Source: Anaerobaca sp035448545 (GTDB lineage: Bacteria > Planctomycetota > Phycisphaerae > Sedimentisphaerales > Anaerobacaceae). Taken from it: a DNA stretch of 64,000 nt. The position numbers and the translations under genes were made by a program. Positions 1 to 9,216 of the stretch are shown here, piece by piece. Position 1 is the stretch's first letter; every line of letters starts with the position of its first letter. The DNA is taken from contig DAOTJE010000007.1 in assembly GCA_035448545.1 (NCBI GenBank), positions 1 to 64,000 on the forward strand, written 5' to 3'. Below the pieces are notes generated by a model. It had not been told where the DNA came from, did not search any database, and worked only from the letters and a program-made list of their open reading frames with translations.

Positions 1-19
1 GAGGCTCTTGTGTACAATC

Positions 20-54
20 AACCGGGCCTGTGCCACCCCGGCACAGGCCCGGTT
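20..54 (-). terminator. Perfect 15-bp GC-rich hairpin downstream of the beta-helix gene
   Basis: Bases 20-34 and 40-54 are exact reverse complements (15 bp) around the 5-base loop ACCCC. The hairpin lies 30 bases past the stop codon of the minus-strand gene that ends at 85, where an intrinsic terminator is expected. No clear T-run follows on the minus strand, so termination efficiency is uncertain. It could also serve a gene left of the window. Confidence 0.6.
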
Positions 55-84
55 CATTCCGTGTGACGCGCCGGACGCAGCGGA

Positions 85-1407
85 TCAGTTGCTGCTGTTG
101 AGCCCGATCTGCACGTTGCCTTCCGACTCGTTGACGATCCGTTCGTTGCCGGTGAAGACATTCTCGGCAATGACGGCCCGGCGAACGGCCTTGCCCAGGC
201 GGATCGGCGGACGGTCCTGCCGAAACTCGCAGCCACGAATAAGGATGGTGCCGCTCTGTGCCTGAATGGCCGGCAGGTCGCCGTTCTTGCCACCCCACTG
301 GGTGAAGGTACAGTCGCCGAAGCCCACCGTTCCGGTCCCGGCGATCCTGGCGATCTGATTGCACGGACCCCAGAAGGCGCAGTTGACGAACCGCACGCTT
401 CCCGTGTTGTCCCTTCCCACCTCGATCATCGTCGGGTCCGGCCCGTGGAACGACACGAACTCTCCGTTGGTGATCAGCAGGCCGAAAGGAGCGCACTGGT
501 CCACGACCAGCGCGGTCTGGCAGTCGTCGGCGCCGATGCCAAGGAAATTGCCGTTGCAGACGCCGCTGTCGCTCTTGATGAAACGGTAGCCCACCTTGTA
601 ACCGAAGCAGAAGGTGTTGTACACATACTGCCAGTCGGAGCGGCCGAAGAGGAACGCCTCTCCGTTTTCCATCTGCCACTGGAACAGTTTGGGCTTCACG
701 CTCCACCACGGGTTGAAGTGGATGTTCTCGATGCGTCCGATGTCGTAGATGGAATCGACGAGGATACCGCGTCGCAGCGGCTGGCCGTGCACGTCACGGA
801 TGAGGTGCCGTTCGTTACGCGTCGCGTCGATCCCGTTGTAGGGGTTGAGCATTTCGACGGCCAGCACCGCCGGATTCTTGCCGCGCATGGCGATGGCCCA
901 GGGGTAGGGCGTCGGCTCGGCGTCCGCGTTCTGGTTGGGATAGTACAGGACGATGCCTTTGAGTGTGCTGTTGGTGTTGAGCGTAAGGAAGGCGGGGCCT
1001 TCTTCCCGACCGGCTCCTTCGGTGGCCAGGAATGTGGTGCCGTCGTCGGTGGGCTTGGGCAGGCCGGCATCCCGCATGCCGTTATGTGCCGGAACCGATG
1101 TCCAGAGGCCCGCCAGCGTCACGGCGTCGGGCACGTTCAGGTGACCGGCAAAGAAGTAGCTGCCGCGCGGTGCGTACACGGTGCCGCCGCCCGCTTGGCC
1201 GACCGTGTCGAGGGCCTTCTGAAACGCGGCCGTGTCGTCCGTCTTGCCGTCGCCGACGGCGCCGAACTCGCGGACATTGACGGTGTCGGCGGTCGCGGAT
1301 TGGGTCGATTGCTGAGCGCTCGTGGTAACACCAAGCACGAACAACCCTGCAATGACTGAGATGCCTGATGATAGGAGACTCCAGGTTCTGTTGTATCGTC
1401 TACCCAT
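85..1407 (-). CDS. Secreted pectate-lyase-3 / GH28-like right-handed beta-helix protein
   Basis: A 440-residue protein with an N-terminal signal peptide (about residues 1-31, ending near TSAQQS). The next segment, VREFGAVGDGKTDDTAAF (about residues 46-63), is the classic opening of the pectate-lyase-3 (Pfam) family, which folds as a right-handed beta-helix. Further on are short repeating strands rich in G and N, as expected for helix coils. Members act on extracellular polysaccharides such as pectin, or serve as tailspike-like binding modules. The substrate here cannot be read from the sequence. The ATG at 1407 is preceded on the minus strand by AGGAG about 8 bases upstream, which fixes the start. 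It is transcribed divergently from the DUF4832 gene and ends at a strong hairpin. Catalytic residues were not assigned. Confidence 0.8.
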   Translation of the reverse strand: MGRRYNRTWSLLSSGISVIAGLFVLGVTTSAQQSTQSATADTVNVREFGAVGDGKTDDTAAFQKALDTVGQAGGGTVYAPRGSYFFAGHLNVPDAVTLAGLWTSVPAHNGMRDAGLPKPTDDGTTFLATEGAGREEGPAFLTLNTNSTLKGIVLYYPNQNADAEPTPYPWAIAMRGKNPAVLAVEMLNPYNGIDATRNERHLIRDVHGQPLRRGILVDSIYDIGRIENIHFNPWWSVKPKLFQWQMENGEAFLFGRSDWQYVYNTFCFGYKVGYRFIKSDSGVCNGNFLGIGADDCQTALVVDQCAPFGLLITNGEFVSFHGPDPTMIEVGRDNTGSVRFVNCAFWGPCNQIARIAGTGTVGFGDCTFTQWGGKNGDLPAIQAQSGTILIRGCEFRQDRPPIRLGKAVRRAVIAENVFTGNERIVNESEGNVQIGLNSSN

Positions 1408-1610
1408 TCTTCTTGCTCCTTGTATGGTGTGATGCTCCAGGTCGAATCGATGCGATAAGTGTACCGGATTGCGAGGGGAAGAGACAGCCTTTCGTCTTTG
1501 AGGATGCGCCGTGTCGGGGGCGTAGGTTTTCTGTTGACCGTGCTGCGGGCTTTGGCGAGGATGGCGTTGTGAATGGCCAGAGCCGGAATACAGCGAAAGG
1601 AAGAACGCTT

Positions 1611-3062
1611 ATGAACAGGCGCGCGGTGTGTTTGATTCTCGTCTCCACAGCGTTAAGCACGGGTCTGTCGGCCGGTGAGCGGCAGACGGTCCGGCCGGTC
1701 GATCACGGCCTGGCGCTCGTCAATCCTCAGATGGGCTGGACGATGCACTTCTACTCGAACATCATCACGAACTACGGGTCCAGGCTGGCGCCGTCCGACA
1801 CGCTGGACGATTTCCCGGGTCTGTCGTGCGTGTATCTGCGGGTCCCGTGGTCGTTCCTGGAGCCGGAAGAAGGGCGGTTCAACTGGTCGCTGCTCGACAC
1901 GCCCGCCCAGCGATGGATCGACAAAGGCAGGCAGATCGCGCTGCGGATCAGCAGCACGGAATCGTGGATGCGCTGGGCAACGCCGCAGTGGGTCCACGAG
2001 GCCGGCGCCAAGGGCTACAATTTCACGGTGGGCAAAGGCGTCGATCCCAACGGACCATACTGGGAGCCCGACTACAAGGACCCGGTCTTTCTCGACAAGC
2101 TGGACCGCTTCCTCGCGGCGACGGCCAAACGCTATGACGGCAATCCGAGCGTCGCGTTCATCGACATCGGCTCGTTCGGCGTCTGGGGCGAGGGGCACTC
2201 GTGGGCCAGTTCGAAGCTGCCGTTCGACTATGAGACGAGGAAGGTCCATGTCGATCTGTACTGCAAGCACTTCAAGCGGACGTTGCTGGCGATCAGCGAT
2301 GACTTCGCCGGCGCGAGCGAGCCGGGAGCGCATCTTCCGATTACCGACTACGCACTGTCCAAAGGTGTGACGTTGCGCGATGACAGCATCTGCGTACAGC
2401 CTCCGCCTCGTTCGTGGTTCCACGCGGAACTGGCTCAGGCGTTCTGGCCGACGCTGCCGGTCGTTCTGGAGCACGAGCATTACGGCCCATCGAAAGCGCG
2501 CGGTGCCTGGGGCGACGGCTCGCTGCTGCTGCGGTCGGTGGAGGAGTATCATGCCAGCTATATGTCGATTCACTGGTGGCCCCGCATTCTGCTGGAAGAG
2601 AACCGTGAGATCATCGACCAGATCAACCGCCGCATGGGCTACCGCCTGCAACTGCGGGAAGCGAGCTTTCCGAAGCAGGTCCGTCTGGGCGAGACCTTCA
2701 CGGTCGAGACGACGTGGGCCAACGCGGGGGTCGCGCCGTGCTACCCGGGTGGTTTCATCGGCTTCGCCTTGAAGGACGACAAGGGGGGCATCGTCGCCGC
2801 GTTTGCCGACGAATCCTTCGACGTCAGGGATCTGGAGGTCGGGCCGCCCGGAGAAGCGCCGACGCACACGGTCACGTCACGCCTGACTGTAGCGGAGAAG
2901 ACCTACGGTTTTGCTCCGGCGACCGAACCGGGCGTATACGATCTCTATGTCTCGGTCGGCCGGCGCGATGCCACACCGACGATCGCGCTGCCTCATGATT
3001 GGGACGACGGGCACCGCCGCTACAGGATCGGAACCGTGACGGTCCTGCCCCGTACCGATTGA
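1611..3062 (+). CDS. Secreted DUF4832 protein with a glycoside-hydrolase-like TIM-barrel
   Basis: A 483-residue protein with a signal peptide (about residues 1-22). The start at 1611 is chosen because AAGGAAG lies just upstream and the signal peptide begins there; the frame stays open further 5' without coding character. Residues 30-350 look like a beta/alpha barrel: an opening NPQMGW motif, then YLRVPWSFLEPEEGRFNW, the pattern seen in GH-A-like enzymes where a strand is followed by E.G.Y/FNW. DUF4832 forms the C-terminal part (from about residue 360), resembling an immunoglobulin-like domain. The enzymatic activity of this family is not established. Its neighbours (acetyltransferase-like protein, candidate rhamnosidase, RhaT) point to glycan breakdown. 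Family assignment is fairly secure; function is not. Confidence 0.75.
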   Translation: MNRRAVCLILVSTALSTGLSAGERQTVRPVDHGLALVNPQMGWTMHFYSNIITNYGSRLAPSDTLDDFPGLSCVYLRVPWSFLEPEEGRFNWSLLDTPAQRWIDKGRQIALRISSTESWMRWATPQWVHEAGAKGYNFTVGKGVDPNGPYWEPDYKDPVFLDKLDRFLAATAKRYDGNPSVAFIDIGSFGVWGEGHSWASSKLPFDYETRKVHVDLYCKHFKRTLLAISDDFAGASEPGAHLPITDYALSKGVTLRDDSICVQPPPRSWFHAELAQAFWPTLPVVLEHEHYGPSKARGAWGDGSLLLRSVEEYHASYMSIHWWPRILLEENREIIDQINRRMGYRLQLREASFPKQVRLGETFTVETTWANAGVAPCYPGGFIGFALKDDKGGIVAAFADESFDVRDLEVGPPGEAPTHTVTSRLTVAEKTYGFAPATEPGVYDLYVSVGRRDATPTIALPHDWDDGHRRYRIGTVTVLPRTD

Positions 3063-3313
3063 GTTGACCGGTCGGTCGCAAGAGTCTGGAACGGTCATCT
3101 CAAGAATAGACTCTGTCATTCTCATGGACGGTTGATTGTCCTGACGCACACGCCAGTATGCCGCCTTTGGTCTGATGCCACAAGGTTCTCTCCGGCTGGC
3201 AGTTGCGGTACCGCCGGCTGCGCGTTATCTTCTGGCACATGGATGGAGAATCCCGACGTTCATCGGGATTCGCCGTGAACGAACCACTTGTCTCGTGTAT
3301 GAGGGGAGACGTC

Positions 3314-4423
3314 ATGGACGATGAACAAAGGGATTCGGGCAGCACTCGCGTACTTTCCATCGATGCACTCCGAGGGTTCGATATGTTCTGGATCATCGGA
3401 GGCGGGGCCGTCTTCGAGAGCCTCGTGAAGATCTGGCCGGGCCCCGTGACCGAGACGATCCATCGGCAGTTGGAGCACGTCGTGTGGAAGGGGTTCCACT
3501 TCGAGGACCTGATCTTCCCCACGTTTCTGTTCCTGGTCGGGGCGGTGATGCCGTTCTCGATCTCGCGGCGCCTGGAGAAGGGCCACAGTTCCACCGCCAT
3601 TCACCTGCACGTGGTCAAGCGGACGGTTGTGCTGCTGCTGCTTGGCCTGATTCTCAACGGGCTGCTGCGCTTCAACTGGCCTGAGATGCGCTGGCCCGGC
3701 GTCCTGCAACGGATTGCGTTGGCCTATTTCTTCGCCGCGCTGATCGTGATCCATACCAGATGGCGGGCCCAGGCGATCATCACTGCCGTCATTCTGCTGG
3801 CGTACTGGGCGGTGTCGGTGCTGATTCCTGCTCCCGGCTATGCCGCGGGGGACCTCAGCATGCAGGGTTGTCTGTCGTCGTACATCGATCAGCAGGTGAT
3901 CCCCGGTCAGCTCTATTATGGCTACGGGGACAACGAGGGGATTCTCTCGACCTTTCCCGCCGTCTGCACCGCACTGCTGGGCGCGATGGCGGGACAATGG
4001 CTGCGCTCGAATCGTTCAGGCTCGCGCAAGGCCGCCGGCCTGGTTCTGGCAGGCGTGGTCTGCCTGGCGGTCGGGTATCTCTGGGGCCTGGTGTTCCCGA
4101 TCATCAAGATCCTCTGGACGAGTTCCTACGTGCTGTATGCCGGCGGGTGGAGTCTGCTCCTGCTGGCCCTGTTCTACTGGGTGATCGACGTGCTGGGTTT
4201 CAAGAAGTGGGCGTTCTTCTTCGTCGTAATTGGCATGAATCCCATCACCATCTACTTCCTGGATGGCTTCGTCAATTTCGACGGGATCGCCGAGTTCTTT
4301 GCGGGCGGCCTGGCCAGCCATGCGGGTGTGTATGCCGCGCTGATCCTGCCGCTGGCGGCGCTGATGGTTCGATGGCTGTTGCTGTGGTTCCTGTACCGCC
4401 ACAAGATCTTCTTCAAAGTGTAG
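3314..4423 (+). CDS. DUF5009 / heparan-alpha-glucosaminide N-acetyltransferase-like membrane protein
   Basis: A 369-residue integral membrane protein. The N-terminal segment RVLSIDALRGFDMFWIIGGG is the signature of the DUF5009/HGSNAT-like family, followed by about nine or ten hydrophobic segments. The eukaryotic relative (HGSNAT) moves acetyl groups from cytosolic acetyl-CoA to terminal glucosamine of heparan sulfate across a membrane. Bacterial members are common beside glycoside hydrolases, but their substrate is unproven. The start at 3314 is supported by GAGGGGAG six bases upstream; longer in-frame starts lack such a site. The gene lies 27 bases before the GH106-like gene, so the two are probably co-transcribed. 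A role in trans-membrane acetylation of a sugar is family-based inference. Confidence 0.8.
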   Translation: MDDEQRDSGSTRVLSIDALRGFDMFWIIGGGAVFESLVKIWPGPVTETIHRQLEHVVWKGFHFEDLIFPTFLFLVGAVMPFSISRRLEKGHSSTAIHLHVVKRTVVLLLLGLILNGLLRFNWPEMRWPGVLQRIALAYFFAALIVIHTRWRAQAIITAVILLAYWAVSVLIPAPGYAAGDLSMQGCLSSYIDQQVIPGQLYYGYGDNEGILSTFPAVCTALLGAMAGQWLRSNRSGSRKAAGLVLAGVVCLAVGYLWGLVFPIIKILWTSSYVLYAGGWSLLLLALFYWVIDVLGFKKWAFFFVVIGMNPITIYFLDGFVNFDGIAEFFAGGLASHAGVYAALILPLAALMVRWLLLWFLYRHKIFFKV

Positions 4424-4450
4424 TTCCTTCTTCCGACTGGAGTCTGTCTC

Positions 4451-7400
4451 ATGATTCGACCCGTCCTCTCGACAAGGCAGTGCGCGGTTCGTCTGTGCCT
4501 GGGCGTGCTCTTGCCTGCTGCGGCCATCGCACAGAACCTCACGCCGGCGGCCAGGCCGGTGACCTCTGCACAAGTCCAAAAGCAGTTCGCGGACCCGCCG
4601 CGCGAGTACAGTTCCGCGCCGCTGTGGGTCTGGAACGACATGCTGACCGAACAGCAGATCGCCGAGACCATGGCGGACCTGGCGGGCCAGAAGGTCAAGC
4701 AGGTGTTCGTGCATCCGCGGCCGGGTCTGATGACGCCGTACCTGTCCGACGACTGGTTCCGGCTGTGGCGGGTCGCGCTGCGCCAGGCCGAGAAGCTCGA
4801 CATGAACGTGTGGATCTACGACGAGAACTCATATCCTTCGGGTTTCGCGGGCGGGCTGGTGCCCGAGGCGATGCCCGAATCGCGCGGCAAGGGCCTGGCG
4901 TTGCAGGAGGTCGAAACGCCGGCAGGGGCCGATGACAGCACTATCGCAGTCTTTCGTCTGACCGATTCGGGCTACGAGAACATCACGCAGCGTGTGCGAT
5001 CGGGAGAGAAATTTCCCGAGGGGCGTTATCTCGTGGCGTCGTTGCGGCTGGCCCAGCCCGGCGGGTGGTTCGGGGGCAAGTGGTACGTCGATCTGCTCAA
5101 GCCGGGCGTCACCGAGAAGTTCATCGAAATCACGATGGAGCGGTATCGCCGCGAGATCGGCGAGCAGTTCGGCAAGCGCGTTCCCGGCTGGTTCACCGAC
5201 GAGCCGCACCTGGCGCCGGCCGGCGGGCTGCACTGGTCCGACGGTCTGCCCGAACTGTTCGAGAAACGCTGGGGATACGACCTGATCGAGCATCTGCCTT
5301 CGTTGGCGCTGCCAGTCGGCGACTGGAAGCGGGTGCGTCACGACTACTACAGCCTCCTGCTGGAGCAGTTCATCGAGCATTGGTCGAAGCCCTGCTACGA
5401 ATACTGCGAGGAGCACAACCTGGACTTCACGGGCCATTACTGGGAGCATGGCTGGCCCGACGCCGGACACGGCGGCGACAACATGGCGATGTACGCCTGG
5501 CATCAGCGTCCGGCGATCGACATCCTGATGAATCAGTACAGCGAGGATGTCAACGCCCAGTTCGGAAACGTACGGTCGGTCAAGGAGCTTTCGAGCGTCG
5601 CCAACCAGCTTGGACGCACGCGTACCCTCTGCGAAGCCTACGGCGCCGGCGGGTGGGACCTGCGCTTCGAAGACATGAAGCGAATCGGAGACTGGCTTCT
5701 CGTGCTGGGCGTCAATACGCTGGACGAGCACCTCTCCTACATCACGATCCGCGGTGCGCGCAAGCGGGACCATCCCCAGTCGTTCTCCTATCACGAACCC
5801 TGGTGGGATGCCTACCACGTGATGGCCGAGTATTTCACGAGGCTGTCGCTGGTCATGTCGCAGGGCCGGCAGGTCAACCGCATTCTGGTGATCGAACCGA
5901 CCACGACGACGTGGATGTACCAGGCAGCGACGATCCCGGCGGGCCGGCTCAGGGAGATCGGCGACCGCTTCCAGGCGTTGCTCATGGCTCTCGAACGCGC
6001 CCAAGTCGAATACGATGTGGGCTGCGAAGATATCATCGCTCGTCATGGTTCGGTCGACGGCGCGCGATTCCGGGTCGGATATTGCACGTACGACACGGTG
6101 GTCCTGCCCCCTCTGACGGAGAACCTCGATCCTCCGGCGATGGCTCTGCTGGAGGCGTATGCGCAGGCCGGCGGCGCGGTGCTGTGCTGCGGCGACGCAC
6201 CGGCGTTTGTGAACGGATCGCCGTCGGATCGCGGCCAGGCTCTGGTGAAGAAGGCCGGCTGGAAACGCGTCGAGGCGAAGGACGTTCCCGCGTCGCTGCT
6301 GGCCCGGTCGGACGAAGGATTCGCCATCGAGCGGCAGAAGGGCGACAAGGGCATCCTGTTCCACCACCGCCGGCACGTGAAGGACGGGCAGTTCTTGTTG
6401 CTGGTCAACACGAGCATCGAGTCGCCGTCGGTCGGGACGATCCGATCCGATAGAAAGGGGGTCCGGCAATGGAACCTGAACACAGGCAAGGTCGAGTCTT
6501 ATCCATTTGAAGAGACCGACGAGGGAATTGTCGCCGATTTCAAATTGCCGCCATCCGGCAGTCTGCTGCTGTTCCTTTCGGAAGAGGCGGTCAAGCCGCA
6601 CCGGGAGTCGAATGTCGAGAAGATCCGAGTGCCGGCTCTTTCGGCGAAGATGGAGGTGCAAAGAGTCCAACCGAATGTGCTGACCCTCGACTATGTCGAT
6701 ATCACCGCCGGCGGCGAGACATTGCATGACGTGTATTTCTATCGCGCCAATCAGTTCGCGTTCCAGAAGAACGGCATGGAACACAATCCGTGGGATAGCG
6801 CCGTCCAGTTACGGGACCAGCTCATCACAAAAACGTTCCCGGCCGACAGCGGATTCACCGCCAGCTACAGGTTCGTGATTGAGACGGCGGTGCCTCGGAA
6901 GCTCGCCATCGTGATCGAGCGAACCGACCTCTATACCATCACCTGCAACGGCAAGCCGGTATCGGCCCAGCCAGGCGACTGGTGGCTCGATAAGGCTTTT
7001 GGAAGGATCGACATCACGCAGGCAGCGAAGGTCGGCGAGAACGTCGTGACTGTCAAGGCGAAGCCCTTCACGATCTATCACGAGCTGGAGCCCGCGTATG
7101 TTCTCGGTGACTTCACGCTCCAACCTGCCGATCGCGGATTTGTGATTGTGCCCGACAAGCCGCTGGAGATTCTGAAGCACGAGACAAGCCTTGCCCACAA
7201 CGTCAATCCCGACGGCACGATGTGGCTCAGCGGAGGCATCGCCTATCAGGGCGGCGTCGAGGACCGAGCGCCGTTTGTGGAATTTGACCTCGGCGGGTCC
7301 GTCGATTTGACGATGATGGAAATCTGGAACTACAACGAAGGCCATGTCCGCGACCTTTCGTCCCGGGGTGTTCGCGAGCTTCGTGTGCTCGGTTCAGCGA

Positions 7401-8140
7401 CCGGCGAACCGGACTCCTTCAAGATGGAATTTGGCACGTTCCGGTTGGCTCGCGGGGGTGCGAATTCCCCGGCCGAGCGGTTCGACATCCGGGCCCAGAA
7501 CGTGCGTTTCGTACGATTCGAAGTGCTGTCCAATCAGCAGGGCGTGACCTATCCGGCCGAGGGCGAACCGGCCGACAACGGCTTTGTGGGTCTGGCGGAA
7601 GTCCGGTTCTTCGCTGTTTCAGATCGGCGTCTGGACGATGTGACGATTCATCGCGTCTCAAGCGAACTGGCGTCGATGGGACGCACCGCCGACCGGCTCG
7701 TCGACGGCAGCGGCTTGAGCGGCGCCAAGCCGGGATGGAGACAGCAGGGCCATCCGTTCTACAGTGCCGCCGTCGCCTATCGTCAGCGTTTCGACGTGGG
7801 CAAGCCGAAGGGCGCCTATGTGGTGTCCCTCCCGGACTGGTACGGCAGCGTGGCCAAAGTCAACGTCAACGGCAAGCCGGCCGGCTGCATCGCGGCACCG
7901 CCCTGGGAGTGCGACGTCACGGCGCAGATTGAGCGCGGCCAGAACACGATCGAGGTCGTGGTCATCGGAACGCTGAAGAACACGCTCGGGCCGCACCACA
8001 ACGGCGCGGGCTTGGGCAGCGCCTGGCCCGGGATGTTCCAGCGCGGCCCCGAGGTCGGTCCGCCTCCGGGCGACGAATACCACACCGTCGATTACGGGCT
8101 GTTCGAGCCGTTTGTCCTTACGCAGGTAGTGAAGGAGTAG
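4451..8140 (+). CDS. GH106-like secreted glycoside hydrolase, candidate alpha-L-rhamnosidase
   Basis: A 1,229-residue protein with a signal peptide (residues 1-26). The N-terminal half begins with PLWVWND and contains WIYDENSYPSG and a DEPH motif (D250, E251), as in the large catalytic barrel of GH106-related enzymes. The C-terminal third has jelly-roll sugar-binding modules: a galactose-binding-like region (about 900-1050) and a terminal segment with VNVNGKPAG and PPWECDVT, typical of GH106 proteins. GH106 enzymes remove terminal alpha-L-rhamnose. The next gene, 18 bases downstream, is the rhamnose symporter RhaT, which strongly supports this substrate. The start at 4451 has GGAG nine bases upstream. 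The exact linkage specificity is unknown; a different hydrolase activity in the same clan remains possible. Confidence 0.75.
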   Translation: MIRPVLSTRQCAVRLCLGVLLPAAAIAQNLTPAARPVTSAQVQKQFADPPREYSSAPLWVWNDMLTEQQIAETMADLAGQKVKQVFVHPRPGLMTPYLSDDWFRLWRVALRQAEKLDMNVWIYDENSYPSGFAGGLVPEAMPESRGKGLALQEVETPAGADDSTIAVFRLTDSGYENITQRVRSGEKFPEGRYLVASLRLAQPGGWFGGKWYVDLLKPGVTEKFIEITMERYRREIGEQFGKRVPGWFTDEPHLAPAGGLHWSDGLPELFEKRWGYDLIEHLPSLALPVGDWKRVRHDYYSLLLEQFIEHWSKPCYEYCEEHNLDFTGHYWEHGWPDAGHGGDNMAMYAWHQRPAIDILMNQYSEDVNAQFGNVRSVKELSSVANQLGRTRTLCEAYGAGGWDLRFEDMKRIGDWLLVLGVNTLDEHLSYITIRGARKRDHPQSFSYHEPWWDAYHVMAEYFTRLSLVMSQGRQVNRILVIEPTTTTWMYQAATIPAGRLREIGDRFQALLMALERAQVEYDVGCEDIIARHGSVDGARFRVGYCTYDTVVLPPLTENLDPPAMALLEAYAQAGGAVLCCGDAPAFVNGSPSDRGQALVKKAGWKRVEAKDVPASLLARSDEGFAIERQKGDKGILFHHRRHVKDGQFLLLVNTSIESPSVGTIRSDRKGVRQWNLNTGKVESYPFEETDEGIVADFKLPPSGSLLLFLSEEAVKPHRESNVEKIRVPALSAKMEVQRVQPNVLTLDYVDITAGGETLHDVYFYRANQFAFQKNGMEHNPWDSAVQLRDQLITKTFPADSGFTASYRFVIETAVPRKLAIVIERTDLYTITCNGKPVSAQPGDWWLDKAFGRIDITQAAKVGENVVTVKAKPFTIYHELEPAYVLGDFTLQPADRGFVIVPDKPLEILKHETSLAHNVNPDGTMWLSGGIAYQGGVEDRAPFVEFDLGGSVDLTMMEIWNYNEGHVRDLSSRGVRELRVLGSATGEPDSFKMEFGTFRLARGGANSPAERFDIRAQNVRFVRFEVLSNQQGVTYPAEGEPADNGFVGLAEVRFFAVSDRRLDDVTIHRVSSELASMGRTADRLVDGSGLSGAKPGWRQQGHPFYSAAVAYRQRFDVGKPKGAYVVSLPDWYGSVAKVNVNGKPAGCIAAPPWECDVTAQIERGQNTIEVVVIGTLKNTLGPHHNGAGLGSAWPGMFQRGPEVGPPPGDEYHTVDYGLFEPFVLTQVVKE

Positions 8141-8158
8141 CGATAACGGGAACAGGCG

Positions 8159-9205
8159 ATGGTTGCACTCGGCGTCTTGCTGCACGCCATAGGCGGATTC
8201 GCTGCCGGCAGCTTCTACATCCCCTTCAAGAAGGTCCGCAACTGGGCCTGGGAGAGCTATTGGCTCGTCGGCGGCGTGTTCAGTTGGATAGTGGCTCCCT
8301 GGGTCGCAGTCCTGCTGACGTGTCCTGCCGTGGTCGACACGTTCCGAGCGGCTCCGCCGGCGAACCTGTTCTGGTGTTACTTCTTCGGTGTGTTGTGGGG
8401 TGTCGGTGGACTGACGTTCGGATTGTCGATGCGTTACCTCGGCATGTCGTTGGGATATGCGCTGGCGCTGGGTTTCTGTGCGGCCTTCGGCACGGTCATT
8501 CCGCCGGTATTCGAGGGCCGGTTCGGTGCACTGCTGGCCAGCACATCGGGTCTGGTCACGCTGGCGGGGGTTGTGGTATGTCTGCTGGGGGTTGCCTTGT
8601 GCGGCGCCGCGGGCATGCGCAAGGAGAAGGAGCAATCCGACGAGCAGAAGAAGCAGGCCATCGGCGAGTTCAGCTTCTTCAAAGGGCTCTGGGTGGCGCT
8701 GTTTGCCGGCGTGATGAGCGCGTGCATGGCCTTTGGGCTGGCGGCCGGCAAACCCATGGCCGCGGCGGCTGCGGCGCACGGCACGCCCGATCTGTTCAAG
8801 AATTTCCCCGTGCTCGTGATCGTGCTGGCGGGCGGCTTCAGCACGAATTGCCTCTGGTGCGTCATATTGAACCTTCGCAACCGATCCGGCCGGGATTATG
8901 TCGATGCCCGTGGCGCATCACTGGGTGCCAACTACGTCTTCTCGGCGCTGGCCGGCGTTACCTGGTACTTTCAATTCTTCTTCTACGGCATGGGTACGAC
9001 GAAGATGGACCAGTATGATTTTTCGAGCTGGACGATCCACATGGCCTTCATTATTGCATTCAGCAACCTGTGGGGTCTGTTCTTCCGCGAGTGGAAGGGC
9101 TCCAATGTCCGGACGCGCGGTCTTGTTGTCGCCGGGCTGGTGGTTCTTTTGGCGTCCACCATCGTCGTAGGAGTCGGCAACTGGCTGGCGACACCGACAG
9201 GGTAG
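8159..9205 (+). CDS. rhaT: L-rhamnose/proton symporter RhaT
   Basis: A 348-residue inner-membrane protein with about ten hydrophobic segments, close to the 344 residues of E. coli RhaT. It begins with a family-typical segment in which GSFYIPFKKVRNWAWE can be read; SMRYLGMSLGYALALGFCAAFG follows near residue 100. RhaT imports L-rhamnose (and L-lyxose) with protons. The gene starts 18 bases after the GH106-like gene and is followed 11 bases later by a MtaA-type methyltransferase, so all three form one transcription unit. In several Planctomycetota RhaT homologues are found in glycan clusters rather than next to rhaBAD; no rhaBAD genes are in this window. Family assignment is confident. Confidence 0.9.
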   Translation: MVALGVLLHAIGGFAAGSFYIPFKKVRNWAWESYWLVGGVFSWIVAPWVAVLLTCPAVVDTFRAAPPANLFWCYFFGVLWGVGGLTFGLSMRYLGMSLGYALALGFCAAFGTVIPPVFEGRFGALLASTSGLVTLAGVVVCLLGVALCGAAGMRKEKEQSDEQKKQAIGEFSFFKGLWVALFAGVMSACMAFGLAAGKPMAAAAAAHGTPDLFKNFPVLVIVLAGGFSTNCLWCVILNLRNRSGRDYVDARGASLGANYVFSALAGVTWYFQFFFYGMGTTKMDQYDFSSWTIHMAFIIAFSNLWGLFFREWKGSNVRTRGLVVAGLVVLLASTIVVGVGNWLATPTG

Positions 9206-9216
9206 GAGTCTCTTTC

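Noticed and set aside
3081..3114. AGAGTCT/AGACTCT inverted repeat after the DUF4832 gene
   Set aside because: Seven base pairs with a 20-base loop and no T-run; too weak to call a terminator.
4829..6784. Long minus-strand open frame opposite the GH106-like gene
   Set aside because: No recognisable domain or ribosome site, and it lies fully within a well-supported gene; a codon-bias shadow.
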